Part shown: positions 35,660-48,518 of the stretch, in pieces
Layout: the number at the start of each line of letters is the position of its first letter
How positions within the stretch are numbered: position 1 is the first letter of the stretch
From: Megalonaias nervosa
Taxonomy: Eukaryota > Mollusca > Bivalvia > Unionida > Unionidae
Direction: 5' to 3'
DNA: 64,000 nt
NCBI GenBank assembly: GCA_016617855.1
Contig: JAECUM010004957.1
Coordinates: forward strand, 1 to 64,000
Position numbers and translations under genes: made by a program
Notes under the pieces: model-generated
What the model saw: the letters and a program-made list of their open reading frames with translations, nothing else
Told to the model about the DNA's origin: nothing
Database searches by the model: none

Positions 35660-37240
35660 CGGAAAACTTATATTACTTAGAGAAATACTGAATTTATCCA
35701 AACAGACAAAACAGCAACAAATTTAATTTGATATCACTCAATATACACATGATATCCTGTTATATGAAGCACTGTATTTAATGTTCGTTCGAAACACATC
35801 ACAATAGGTAGTTTAGAAATAACAAGAATTGGATCACGCAACCAGTTTCTCCATTATCACACCCTATCTTTTCATACGTAGTACTGTACTTGATTTCAAG
35901 ACAAAAGCTGTTAATGGTCAGTAGTATATAAATGGCGACCACTGAATAAAACACGCTATCATCTAAGAAGCATAACTGTTTTGTACCAGTCCTTTAATAT
36001 GAATGTTAGTTGATTAAGTTGCTGTCAAATTTCAAGATAACTTTTCAAGTGTTTGTCTTGTCAACTGCTTTTCTGATACGTTGGTCCGATTTGAAACGAG
36101 TGATACACAAGGGCATCAACACAAGAACTTTGTTTTTGAAATTTTAATTTAATGCACCATGAAAGAAGCAAAATAACATGAGAACTGTTTTATTACATGT
36201 CAATATGTGTACTACGAAACAAAATAAACATAACGAATCCTCGTTTTGAAATGTGAATTTGTTGCACCATGAACAAAAGCACATGAACTTTGTTTTCCTT
36301 AATTGTGTATGCGTGTTTGTGTATGTGCATATGATCTAGGTCACCATTAAACAAGAAAACAAAGAAACATATCAAGGCTTGGACAAAATGACAGCTTGTT
36401 ATATTTTCATAAATACTGTCAGAATGAAATTTTCTAGTACATCCGAAAATCCATTTTCCTTCTTTTTCACTCTCTTTCTATTTATAAATCATTCAAAGGC
36501 TTGAATTTTTCTACTGAATCTTATGCTTGTCTGGTCTTCACCTGCATGGGTTCTTCTGCTGTTTCTTCTGATTTTTCAAAAATGTTGATCTTTTGTACTG
36601 TAAAAGAAAAATCATGAAGATTGTTTGTTTTGTTGTTTTGAAATGTTTTTATTTTCTTCTCGTATCATGAATGAAAGAAGGGTAAAACATTTACTTGTTG
36701 TATACAGAAAAAAAACGGAAGTAGGGAGGGATAAGATGATATAGTTTATAAATTGGTGTATGGTGCACCTTCGCTAGGTGATCAAATTTATTCTGAAGTT
36801 TTCATTATTAATTCGATACCAGACACTCTGTCTTTTGTCAGTAAAGAAAATAAAATAAAATTAAAACAAACTTTGTGTGGAACATTGTCGCTGGTCTTTG
36901 AACGTAAATTAATATGTATGCAACAAAATATTTTGCTTTGCCCGATGACTGCCGGTCATTAATTAAAATAAAAGAAAAGAGGAACCAATGTGAAAATTAA
37001 AATAGAGAATTTAAAGTGGTGTGTATTTTGTATTAAATATATAGGACAGCAGAGTAATAAGATATGAGGTAGAGGATTAAACAGGGAATCTTAATTCATA
37101 ACCTATTTTTGTACAGAAGACTACACGCTAGATGATGTGATAAGAAAGTTATTGCCATTGCCGATATTATAAACAAAATGTGAAGTAGTCCACATTCAAT
37201 TTTCCATTCTTATATAAATTATTGGTTTACATGTATATAT
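35660..37240. other. Right-arm DNA, no gene seen
   Basis: Pairs discontinuously with 19.9-20.86 kb of the left arm. A block around 35.9-36.7 kb has no clear left partner. No product is recognised. Confidence 0.4.
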
Positions 37241-37246
37241 ATAATT

Positions 37247-37249
<3 letters not shown>

Positions 37250-37325
<76 letters not shown>

Positions 37326-37327
37326 GA
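37250..37327 (+). repeat. Compound (GA)n and (GACA)n microsatellite
   Basis: About 21 GA units followed by about nine GACA units. It is the counterpart of the TC array at 19838-19887; the GACA part has expanded only here. Confidence 0.9.
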
Positions 37328-39079
37328 GTTCATAGACAAACACTAATTGATGGAAAACACTCAACTGAGGACTTGGAAGATACATACATTATTATTTATG
37401 TTTTAATACGTATGGTGTGACATAGTATCGAACGAAATATCTTGTAAATCGTATTTGTTTGGTAGCAAAGTGGTGCGAACGATAGCTAATTCTTTTTTAT
37501 TTAAACAATTCAATGAAATTTAATAAATATTATTCCTACAATGTTAAAGGCAATGAATTAATATACGAGATTAATGGATTGGTGATAATGAGAACATACT
37601 TTTGGTGACGTACTGGTAGAAAATAAGTCGGCATATTCAGTTACATATAAAACTTAGCATTCACCTTGTTACCATGACACTCTTACTTCTGCGGCAACAG
37701 ATAATTAATATTCTCCTTATAACCTTTCATCTAGAACGAGGAGAAGGTTGGTGGATAATTTTTTACCTCATCTTGCTCAAACTAGCTGATGAAACATATT
37801 GTGCTTCGTCAAGTACATATGTCAAGCATTATTAATATTTGTTATCTGTCTTATTTTGATTACATAAAATACACTTTATTGGATGTTAACTTAATAAAAC
37901 CGTCAGTTTGATTGACACTATATATTTCTGTTTTGTTTTGAAAACATGAAACAATTACTATCAACGTATTACATTTCATTTACAATGGCTGCTTTATCGC
38001 TCCGTACATTCATGGAATTTTTTTTAATGGGAATGTTGCTATATCTTTTTGTATTGGGGGGTTGCATTTTATGCTGAAATCCTCTTGTACATTTTATTGG
38101 TACTATTAAATAGGTGACGAACGTACTAATTATCCCATGCTTTTGAAACTACACGATTTTGATTGACATCTATTTATGTCGTTCTGATTAAACAAATTAT
38201 AAATTTCATTTATTTCATTAGCTCGCTAAGGTCGTATTAGCTTTTTATGACGATATTATGTTCTGCTTTTATTACTAGTAACACACCGGTCTTATGCTGA
38301 CCAACAGACATATCAATTACAGAAATTTAAAAGACATGTGAAATGTATAATTACTGTAAGCACTCATCTCGTGCTATCCAAGGGGTTCAAAGTGCTATAA
38401 ATATATGACTTTTTAAGGCCCTCAATCCATAACAATTTTCTCATGCCACCATGATAATCTATTCACCTTTTCTAAAATATTGTGTATTACATCGAACAAA
38501 ACGAGAACGACAAATAAATGTTTATTTTCTTATTATACCATTGTTTCAATTTCCACTGTATTAATCGCTTAGATGGAAAAAAAAACAGATAAAGATAAGA
38601 ATACTTAGAAAATGTCACAAACCACTTCAGACGTTCGACGAAAGTGAAATTTGCGACTCTGCTAACATTTTGACCGAAACATTTAAGCGTTTAACTTTAT
38701 GATAATTAAACAGTTAACATCAAATCTTAAAAATTACCCAGTCAAATACTTATCCTTGTGCTTCAACTTGGTTTATAACACCGTTAACCAAAACATTTTG
38801 CAAATATTTTAAACCTTAAAAATTTTTTACTGCATTGAAAAAGATTATTTTACACATAAACAATTAAACATTTTTAATAACTACTCTTTAATATTTGACA
38901 TTCATTACTCATTGAACATACACAAAACACGATGAGATATGAAATTTCCATAAAATGAGTTATGCTGATTGAATGTAAAGCACGTTTATCTGATAAATAC
39001 ATAATATCATCAATCTTAAACAATGTTACAGTATCTGTAATAACCGTAACAGTTCATCAAATCATGTCTGAGATGCATT

Positions 39080-39320
39080 AATGAAAACAAAATGATTGAC
39101 GAACAGTAAACAAAAATGTGCACTGGTCTTTGGAGTTATCACAACTGTTGTTATTTATGCAGCTTACATACGTAAATGCAACTACATAGCAAGTACTGTA
39201 GAAGACTATAGAAAATTGTAATCTAATGTGATCATCTCACTGATAACTGGTGGTGACAAACTAGGATGGACATTTTACGATCAGCAATACAGCACTGGTT
39301 TAACAAATGAAGGTTAGAGA
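39080..39320 (+). pseudogene. Broken unit A of the unrecognised gene (right arm)
   Basis: Counterpart of 17801-18052. Readable pieces include the VHW-Leu-Trp region, YIASTVEDYRKL followed by a stop, and GDKLGWTFYDQQYSTGL, in more than one frame. Confidence 0.45.
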
Positions 39321-39469
39321 ATGTTAAGTCAAGATATCAGATCTTACTTGATTGGTATATCCGAAGATTAAGTTTAAAAAAGAAACTCAATTACACAGTC
39401 GGTTTCCAAAGTAGCAGATTATGTTAAAAAGATAATGGAGTTATTAATTTTAGGAAAGCAAAGTTACAA

Positions 39470-39660
39470 CACAGATGAAATCATTGTGGTAACGTTATAA
39501 CAATTTCTATCAGATTTGAAGAGTGAAATTAGATTTTACTCTTGGCGTTTTGATATGCTTGTGACATTTAGCAATATTGGCGAATACGAGAGGAATTTAA
39601 AGGAATCTGATTCATTTAAACTTAGATTTAACCCAGTCATCAGCACCATTTAGTAAAGAT
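39470..39660 (+). pseudogene. Unit B1 of the unrecognised gene (right arm)
   Basis: Has TDEIIVVTL, a stop, then QFLSDLKSEIRFYSWRFDM and SNIGEYERNLKESDSFKLRF. It has fewer breaks than the left B1 unit but one early stop. Confidence 0.4.
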
Positions 39661-39689
39661 CTGTATTACAAAAGCTGAAAATGCGTAAG

Positions 39690-39850
39690 TGATAGTTAGA
39701 CAATAGCACTGTGCAGAAGAAACAGAAAGATGACAAAGATATTTTTAAAAAAAACTAACTCAAGAAGAAGGATAGTAATGACCATATACAGCAGTCCTGC
39801 TGTAACATCATCCGACGGGATGGGCGTTCAAGACACGAATGAAAATTTAG
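39690..39850 (+). repeat. Unit C1, repeated at 40330-40480
   Basis: Contains ATGACCATATACAGCAGTCC and a Lys/Arg-rich coding-like stretch. The same landmarks recur 0.6 kb downstream and pair with about 17.22-17.32 kb of the left arm, so a B-C block was tandemly duplicated. Confidence 0.4.
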
Positions 39851-40059
39851 GAAGTCTCCCTACATAATATTCGTGGAGCAAGGACACATTCATTTATATT
39901 GTCATTAATAGGGTTCAGGAGCTGGAGTAGTGAAATTGTTTAAACTGTTTAAGAACCTACAGCATATTAAACCACTAATATTATTAAACACAATGTGTCT
40001 GTCGGAACATTTATTTAATAATCCGTTTAGAATATTAGAACGTTAATCTAATTTATAGT

Positions 40060-40305
40060 TTAAGACCAGCAAGGTTTCAACAGAGATGAAAACATTATAG
40101 TAACATTTAAACTATACCCAACAGATTTAATGGCAAATAGGGCTTTTCTGTTGATGACGGTAAGATGTTGTTATTGAGGAACATTGCTATGAAATTTGGC
40201 AGTATTTCCAAAAACAACAACATTTTAAAGAACTCTGATGATTCCTTTAATCTTGGATTAAACCCTATCATAAATATTGATATTGTACAGAAGTATATTC
40301 ATTAA
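40060..40305 (+). pseudogene. Unit B2 of the unrecognised gene (right arm)
   Basis: Counterpart of 16745-17101: MKFGSIS and SDDSFNLGLNP are readable at 40190-40270, but frameshifts and stops break the upstream half. Similarity to the left copy ends near 40270 and resumes at about 41040, beyond the (TA)n insertion. Confidence 0.45.
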
Positions 40306-40801
40306 AAATACATAAAAAGCATTTCGTGTCAGTGAAACGAGAACAATGCAGAGGACAAAAAGAAATTAGACAATGTGAGTAAATATTTCGTATAGAAGAG
40401 GGACTGTGATGACCATATAGAATAGTCCTACTGTCACATTATTTGCCAGCAGATGAGATACTTGAAAGTTCAAAACACACATGATTAGTTAAAAATGCTC
40501 CCCCTCCCCCGACACTGCCCCAAAATAAACGAAGTGATATTGATCATGAAAGAAACTAAGTAGTTATTTATAAAAATATTAATACTTACAGGAAGTACTA
40601 TATTTTTACTTGTTCAAATAGATTGTTCTACGTTAACACAGTTATAATTATTTGTTGTTGCAAAGTCGGTAAGTCAAACAATGAAAAAGCGTCAAAATAG
40701 ACTAATGAATACTATGCAAAATTTGGTAAAGCTGCAGGTGTAAAATCTTTGACTATTGTAAGGTGTTCTCATACATCTTTTCTTAATGGTATCCAGGCAT
40801 C

Positions 40802-40904
<103 letters not shown>

Positions 40905-41729
40905 TCACTTCTTTTTATTTTTACAAATTTAAACGGATGTACCCAATAGGGTATCAAATCATGCAAACTGTGGCCATAATTAATATTATTAAAAGTGGAG
41001 TTTTAAAAAGTATGAATTTCTATCACTACATAAAATGCCAGATATCCAGATTACTAAGACTTTTCCAAATCGAATTTGAAATTGTGTCATACACCAATAT
41101 CTTGTGATGACATCTTAACCTATACATGCAAAATGGAAATTGATAAACAATTTTGTTACCTAACGGCTGTAGACTGGCATTTCTTGGTCCAGCTGTTAGT
41201 CTCAAGACCGAAAAAGAGAAAGTCAAAGAAACAGACTCAAATCCATGACAAATCGTTAGAAAGTACAATACACGAAGGTTGGACATTAAACCGACACTGA
41301 TGTACAAAGGCAGATAATAATTGTCCAGACTGGAGCGTAGAATAATGGATATTTGCTTGAAATATTTATCATACTTTTTGATTAGACTAAAACTCTTAAT
41401 TGATGTCTAGCATTGTAGCACCTGAAATAATTACGGTGGTATTCTGACAATTACATGCCATCAAAGAAGTCTGAGAAGGTAATTTACAAAAGCATAGGAG
41501 GACACTTCTATAGTTATAAGTTCCGTTGACAAACGGAACCAGTCTGTTTTCAATATTATAGAGGAACAATTAGTAACAAAATGTAAATACTTGGTCAAAT
41601 ATCAACTCACTATTAAGAAGTGAAGAAGGAAAATATTAAAGCTTGTAACCTAGTTGTTATGTTTATCTGTCTAATCGAAATCGATTGACTAGTCTTTTGT
41701 GAAATAGAAACTGATGTCACATATTGTTG

Positions 41730-41759
41730 TAGTAGTAGTGATAGTAGTAGTAGTAGTAG

Positions 41760-41801
<42 letters not shown>
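41730..41801 (+). repeat. Compound (GTA)n and (GA)n microsatellite
   Basis: Imperfect GTA units followed by about 20 GA units. The left arm has only a short TC/CTA stretch at the paired position (14704-14728). Confidence 0.9.
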
Positions 41802-41803
<2 letters not shown>

Positions 41804-42276
41804 GCTAAATATCTTGAAGTACTGTTGTTCATAAACTTTGGATTTTATAGTTTCATTAAGTACCCTCGTCTTTTTGAATTGATTTAGCTTAAATAATATG
41901 AATAATATGTACTTTACATCATTGGCATTATCATTTTAGAAAGTGTAAGTATTCAACATGTTGACGACAGCTAAGAATACTATGACAATCCCTTTTGTGT
42001 ATGTACAATTCAATTTTTAGCATTAACGTCGCATTATCAAACGGAAACATATTTCTTTCATATACGTGTTATGTAAAAGATCTGATCAAGTTACACCCAC
42101 ACTATTCCAATATAACAGGAAATAGTATATTGCCGAGTCAACAGCTCTTATTTCGTTCAGAACATTCTCCCGTCTCTGTCATGCAATTTTTCACAAATAT
42201 TATAAACAGTGTGTTTTCTTTAATATCATATGAACAAAATAAGCCAAGATTGTTACCGCCTTGTATACTGAGAACT

Positions 42277-45200
42277 TAAGAAGTACGTTCCTGGAGTTTT
42301 TAGACCTGGCTTATTATTACAGGTCCGAGCACTCTATACATGATTTAGCCTTACTTCACACGTGAATGTATAGAGCATGGCTAAAATTTAGGTAGTAAAT
42401 ATAATTTTAACGATGAGGTGAACAATTTTTCCGTAGTAAAATCGGCTAGCGTAAAACTATGTACCTGTTAATAACTTTTAAAAATACAACTGCCAATGTT
42501 TCGAAGTACACTTACTACACCCTTTAGTCGCATAAACGATTTTGCAAAACAAAATCTGTCGCAGTCAGGCTGGTGCTCTTCTGGGCAGATTGATATACAC
42601 TGGCAAATAGTTACCCGTAAATCAATTAACCCCTTTTGGGCCACTAACGCCCCGGTTTCATATCTGTATGCAAATTGTTTTATCCTCAATAGCCATTACG
42701 TAGAGTTCATTATTCGAACTGAGACTTAAGCGACATCGAGAAGCTCAGAAAGAAACACAGACTAGTTAATGTAATCGTATATAAGTTATTTTACCAGCAA
42801 CGCTGAAACTACCGCGAATAATGATAATATTCCACCGGTCTCTTGCATTTGTACTACCTCCGACTTGGATAGTTTTAATGTCACCGAGGTTTTCGCATGA
42901 AGCTGATTAACTTGTTTTTGAATTAATTACAAGGAATTATTTCCATTTAACCTCGTTGAATAAAGTTGTAATGTCCCTCCATCTCCTTTTGCGTTAATAA
43001 ATTTTTGTAAGCTGCTTTGGGCTAAGACCGACCTTACCTTAGCGATACTATGTTACAAATTTCCACAGGCGCCTCAAAGAACCTCATTCGGCCACCTGCA
43101 CACTACAGCAATAGAGTATTGTCGGAACGGATCACAGCAAAGAAATTGTATAACTGGAGGCAGGCGTACCTACAGGTTCTTAAAAATACACACAGCTCAC
43201 AGAACAACTTGAACAACTGAACAACTCCAGGTGTTCCAATAAAAAGTAATAAATTAGGCATAATGTATGGAAGACGTACTGGGAAATCTGCTGATCTGTG
43301 TCAACGTTTTGATACCGGTGTTTGTACAGCTAGAGATTGTGATATGTGCGTGCGACTTGATTGTCTGTGAAGGTAAGCACGATTTCTTCTGAGGGTTTCT
43401 GATTGTTTAACTTTAGTCACTGCTAAATCGTCAGAAAATCATATTACTTCGGGTTTGGTCTTTATTGCGATTCGCAGCTTCAAACTCAACGAACTTGTGT
43501 TTTAGTGCGGTAAAACCATGTTTGGGAACTTATTTGCCATATAAACTGTCCTTGAATATAAGTTACCGGGAGCGAGTTTGCGGTAAGCGCGAGAAATAAC
43601 AGCGTTGACGCGGTTCACAAATTCATAAACGACAACAAATGGTCTTCTGTGGCTAGCAGTGGAGTTTGTACAGGTATCTACAATGTTAATGATGACAATA
43701 CGATTATATCAATAGCATCATTTTATTCAAGCCAAATTATTATTATTGACATTGCTTGTAAGCATGATTGTGTCTTTGGTTCCAAAAATAACCTTGCGGA
43801 CAAATCTCCAAACCCCAAATATGTAACTGAGAGGAATCGCACAAGAACACTTCGGTGAGCCTTCTTGAAGCTGTAGCCAACGTTGTAGAAATACAGAGAT
43901 GGAATTCGGGTTGGTGTTAATAACGTCTCCAACATCTGTGCTTCTGTCGCATTCCCGATTGCAAGGTCGCCTAATTGTATACATTCTATGACCTGCATTA
44001 TTGGATGTACCTATGAAAAACATCATAGCATGCTCAGCGAGTTTCGCGTAATCATCACTTTATCTGGTGAATCAAAAAATTTGTCTTGGAAATGTCAGCG
44101 CTGTAGAGAATTACTTCGATTTCCTTTCAGTCACTTTAATTGCATGCGCTGTTGAACAACGCCATCATACCGTTGTTAACATATCTTACTCGGGTATCAT
44201 CATGATAATCATCGTTCTGTAGAAGTTTTCTCTCAATTTCCAAGAAATCCTCACACGGATGAAAACACCTGGGCATGTCCTTCACTTGCAGTTATGTTTT
44301 AGGACACTAGCCCGGCACCAATAATACTGAAAATCTCTTTTGCTTCGATCTACCAGCATTGGTTTGGTCTAACACCTTATTTGAGTCCACATTTATCAGC
44401 TTCCCATTATAAAACTTATGACCTCTGAATCAGCTATACCTTTTTGAGCAACTTCAGGGATAATTTTACTGACCGAGACTGTTCCTGTTGATGGAGATGT
44501 AACGGGAACTATCGGTCTTGCTCGGTATACTAATCATGTTCGTCTATCGGGATTCGATTGAATCGCTTGCAATCCCAGATTTCATAACCGATCCACATCA
44601 AAGTTCTGATGCTATCAGCGACTCGCATTGCAACTTGTCGGCATGGCATTAAATCAGGTCTGCGAGTACCTTTGGTGCGAGTGTAAACAATAATGGACTA
44701 CATTGTTCTGTAATATGACATGTAAAAAGGGGTTCTTGCTTTAACAATACCCATTCATATTACACCTTTACGTACGACTGTCTTTATGATTAAATATCAG
44801 GTAGATTTTGTAATTTGAAGTTATCTTGTCAAAGCGTCTCCGCACATGTGCCCGTCCTGGTTCACAAGTGCAAAGCCAATATGTTCCAGCCGACCATTCT
44901 TGCACGGAAGACACATTGGCGCCGCGGGATGAATCGATAGCAACGTATTCAGGGAAATATTCGGAGGGAACCCAAACAATGTATAACTCCTTGGCGAATC
45001 TACACTTTTGTCAGCTCCTCTATCGTAATTACTACTGCTAACGTAACAGGTCATTTTAACCTGAATTGTTGAGGCAGTCTTATCGATGTCTGGTGAGACC
45101 CTGCACGAAACATTCGTTTGTCCTCGGGAATTTAATTAATAGTTTTAGGACAACCAAGAACAGTAATCAGCGGCGACTGTGCGACGTCAACCGCGTATTA

Positions 45201-45400
45201 TAGAAATTCAATCAAGACAACAGATTTGAGTATGTGCTCATTTTCCTTAAGAATTTCGAGTCTTTGCCAGTCACCAACGAAATCCTCCGTCCGATCTCTT
45301 CGTTGATCGAGGCTAGTACGAAATGCAGCAACATTCCAGGTTCCACCACCCTCTGAACCACAAAAGATTTATACGCAGAAAGACCACTAAACGGACGGAA
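42277..45400. other. Outer conserved block of the right arm, no product recognised
   Basis: Inverted partner of 8.33-10.5 kb, about 75-80 % identical by eye. Minus-strand readable stretches include NTNPNSISVF and PLSYIFGVW near 43.80-43.92 kb, which are echoed at 9.64-9.72 kb on the plus strand of the left arm. Stops occur in both copies. Confidence 0.4.
42907..43620. mobile_element. Insert of about 0.7 kb found only in the right arm
   Basis: The left arm is continuous between the flanks (about 9905-9925). The insert is less AT-rich than its surroundings and has no coding frame, visible inverted ends or clear target duplication, so its class is unknown. Confidence 0.45.
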
Positions 45401-45950
45401 TCGAATATTAGGTCAACTGTAATACACGTGCAATGACACTAGTGCAATCTCCAGTGTGCGAGTTGCCTTGCGCTGCTTAGGGTAGAAAACGTCACATCAA
45501 ATTCTGGTTTCGTTAACAAGATCGTGATCATCGAGTAAAGCTCGGGGTTTAATTAAAACAGTTAGTGTTTCACCATGATTATATGCTATGTATAATTGTA
45601 TTTTGAACTTGACTTTGTCCAATATCACGTTCATTGTGTACCTGATCAGTAACGGTTATTTAGTAAACAAATAATACATAGATAATATTACTCTATGAGT
45701 CTGAGTTAAATATTAGGATGATCCCTATCAATGGAAGTAAATATATTCATCTTAATCTGAGTCTAGGGCATTAAAATTCCTTCAATACTTAGTCTGCCTG
45801 ATATTTTACATGTTCTTTAACATATTTTTAGCAACAGACTTTATCTTTTGACAACTTTTAATATTCTAGAAATGAATTTTTGATCCCCATCCTGGTTCTA
45901 TTTTTGTGCTTTTGTGTTTTATTAAATAATATTGTTTATTTGCAAAATTG
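45400..45950. other. No gene seen
   Basis: Lies just outside the inverted duplication. AT-rich, and no feature is recognised. Confidence 0.45.
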
Positions 45951-45959
45951 TATTTATTC

Positions 45960-47038
45960 TTGGATTTACCATCTGGACAGAATGAGTCTTATTGTTGTGT
46001 AAAGTATTTCGTTTGGGTGGAATTATTTATTCAAATTATCCACTGGAAATACAAAGTGTTCTTCTATAAAATTCATGCACTGGATCATTAATTTGAAATT
46101 ATAGTAATTTCAGACAAGAACATTTTTGGATTATATTATTGTGATATATCAAAAGAATGTTTAACATCGCTACACCACAGGCCAATGGTGTATTAGAATA
46201 TTCAAGACTATACGCACATCAACACAATCAGTACTGGAACTTATTTGGAATACAAACTGAATTCAGCAGGAACTTTATTCATTTGAACTTGTGATAAATT
46301 TTAGGACTATTTGGGATTTAATTCATATAATGTAAGGAGCATATTTACAGTTTTGTAAAATGTTATTACTAGTTATGAGAAATGACCATATAGCTGGTGA
46401 AGTTGGAAAAACCTTTTGCATAAGGAAATTATATATTATTATTAAAAGAAATGATTTAAATTTCTCACCGCTCAAGATGCAAAATACCTAAGATATGTTT
46501 TTAAAATGATGATGGATCATTTAGTAACATTATCATATAAAGTAAACTGGGTTTGGGGGTTAGAGACTTGTACAGACTAAGATTCTATGTAGTTTTGATA
46601 AATTTCTTGATTCATTCAAACAAATACTGATTAATAATTTTATTCAGATTGCTTATAAAGGTTACAAAATTATAATAGAGATTTTTTAATATAATATTGC
46701 TTCATTTCAGCCTAAATTATAATTTGATATTGCTCACGTTTCAAAAGGTAGGTTGGGAGAGTTATTTTCATAGATTTGGAAATTGAAACTTGTAGGAGTG
46801 CAAGAGCGTACAGGCCATCTCAAGACAGTATATATACCATATGAAATGTACTGGTGGATGAACATAAATTTGATTGAGAATGTCAACTATACAAAGTACT
46901 AATGATTAAATATATAGGAAAGTATTATTGGCAAACACCTGTTTACATTTAGTGAGTATTTGAAGTCAGAAAAATTATATTGCAACGAGAAATAATATTC
47001 TATGCTTGAACAACTGATGTTTGCTGCTGACGATGACA

Positions 47039-47085
<47 letters not shown>

Positions 47086-47318
47086 TCTTATTATTATTAT
47101 TCGGGACTTGTACTGTGTTTTATTCAGGAATTTAAATTATTAGGGCTTGTGTCTGCAATTCTTGTATTATTTTGGGATTTAATTCACAATGCCGTAAGTT
47201 CTTTGTTCTCATTTTAACATTGAATTCTAGGGAAATAAATTATATTTGTTAAATTTTACAAAGCTTGTTGTCTTTCACTCTTTTCTGTTACTTATTTTAA
47301 GAGCATAGATTCGTAACA
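45960..47318 (+). mobile_element. 5' LTR of a second Gypsy family
   Basis: Its end (TTGTCTTTCACTCTTTTCTG then GAGCATAGATTCGTAACA) recurs at 48287-48355 and 59300-59370. It has an LTR-like CA end at 47318, followed six bases later by a primer-site-like sequence. It is about 0.9 kb longer than the 58.9-59.37 kb copy because of an internal insertion around 46.28-47.1 kb. The LTR start is not defined. Confidence 0.55.
47037..47101 (+). repeat. (TTA)n microsatellite
   Basis: About 20 TTA units with one interruption, inside the LTR. Confidence 0.95.
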
Positions 47319-47324
47319 GAAAAT

Positions 47325-47342
47325 TGGGGTCTCGTTCTTTGG
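47325..47342 (+). promoter_or_regulatory. Decayed primer binding site, tRNA-Pro type
   Basis: TGGGGTCTCGTTCTTTGG. From memory, intact elements of this kind have TGGGGGCTCGTCCGGGAT, complementary to the tRNA-Pro end. The position right after the LTR supports the call. Confidence 0.45.
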
Positions 47343-47508
47343 ATATGAATTTCGCAAAAAGATTTCAGAAAACTTTGTTTTTGAAATTTTGATTCACTTT
47401 GATTTTGACTTAGGTATTATTTCACACTTTAGAAATCTTTGGTGAAATCAACAAGCTTTTTACAATATCATCTAAAGTAGAGAAGTTTTTTTTGAATCCT
47501 ATCCAGGA

Positions 47509-47790
47509 GTGTTTGGAAATTTTGAAAATGGAAGTACAGGTAAAATATTTGGAATTAGAGATATGACAGGTTCAGTTTCAGATAGAAATGATAGAAATGG
47601 AAAGAGGGAAGTAAGACAATTGCAATTAAAGAAAGAAAAAGAAGATAGGCTAATGCAAATGCGATTAGATAAAGATGAAAGAGAGATGAAAATGCAGTTG
47701 GAAAAAGAGAAGAGAGAGAAACAAATGCAAATGCAAAGAGAAAAGGAATAAAGGGAATTTCAAATTAAATTAAAAGAATTAGAGCTGCAA
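47509..47790 (+). pseudogene. Gag N-terminal fragment, coiled coil
   Basis: An 80-codon frame rich in Lys, Glu, Met and Gln, with heptad-like runs (LQLKKEKEDRLMQMRLDKDE and following), then a stop and a continuation with EFQIKLKELELQ before the AC array. This highly charged coiled-coil start is typical of gag in molluscan and vertebrate Gypsy elements with tRNA-Pro primer sites. The rest of gag and most of pol are deleted. Confidence 0.55.
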
Positions 47791-47792
47791 AC

Positions 47793-47795
<3 letters not shown>

Positions 47796-47834
<39 letters not shown>
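47796..47834 (+). repeat. (AC)n microsatellite
   Basis: About 19 AC units within the gag remnant, followed by a C12 run at 47866-47877. Confidence 0.95.
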
Positions 47835-47836
<2 letters not shown>

Positions 47837-47899
47837 TTGATGTTTTAAGAAATATTACATTAGTACCCCCCCCCCCCTTATACCCAGCTAATACAGTTA

Positions 47900-48290
47900 C
47901 TAGAGTTATTGCAACGAAAGCTTTTGAGAATGATGTTGATCAGGTAAGTATTCTTTTAGCTGATACATGTATTGGTCAGGTTTTTAATGAGGTCACCTTC
48001 ATTCCTGGTTTGGATCAATCAAAGGGTATTGATCACAGTGATCCTCTTTTAACTATTCATTCTCTTTATTCTAATCAGGGTGACAAACGACAATCACTTA
48101 TCGTCGAACAAGAAAATGAACCTGAGTTCTCCTGTTTGTTTCAAAGAGCTATTAGTGAAACCGAAGCCAGAAGTACCCGTTTGTTATTTCGTTAAAAATG
48201 GGATACTTATGAGAAAATGGAAACCATCTGAGGGACCTGCTGGTGATGAGTGGTCAGTGAACTATCAAATTGTTGTTCCTATTTGTTACA
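47900..48290 (+). pseudogene. Pol fragment just upstream of integrase
   Basis: Contains SLIVEQENEPEFSCLFQRAI and, in another frame, FVKNGILMRKWKP and VNYQIVVPICYML. This order (EQ-x-DP-like block, then NGxLxRKW, then YQIVVP) is the stretch before and into the integrase zinc-binding domain of Gypsy elements. It sits only about 100 bases after the gag fragment, so protease and reverse transcriptase were removed. Confidence 0.6.
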
Positions 48291-48355
48291 TGTTACAAAG
48301 CTTGTTGTCTTTCACTCTTTTCTGTTACTTATTTCAAGAGCATAGGCTCGTAACA
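48287..48355 (+). mobile_element. Last about 65 bases of the LTR, second occurrence
   Basis: Nearly identical to 47255-47318 and directly joined to the pol fragment, so most of the 3' LTR was lost together with the end of pol. Confidence 0.65.
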
Positions 48356-48518
48356 TCTGTATGATTTGTATTGCCTATATGTAGCTGGAAAGGAATATAA
48401 TCTAATTCAAATTTATTTTCGTAAATGGTTTTAATATAGTTGAATGTGTGAAGAAATATCAGGACAAAATTTGAGATCGTTACAGTTCATGTGAAGAAAG
48501 GAATATGAAAAGCTTGGT

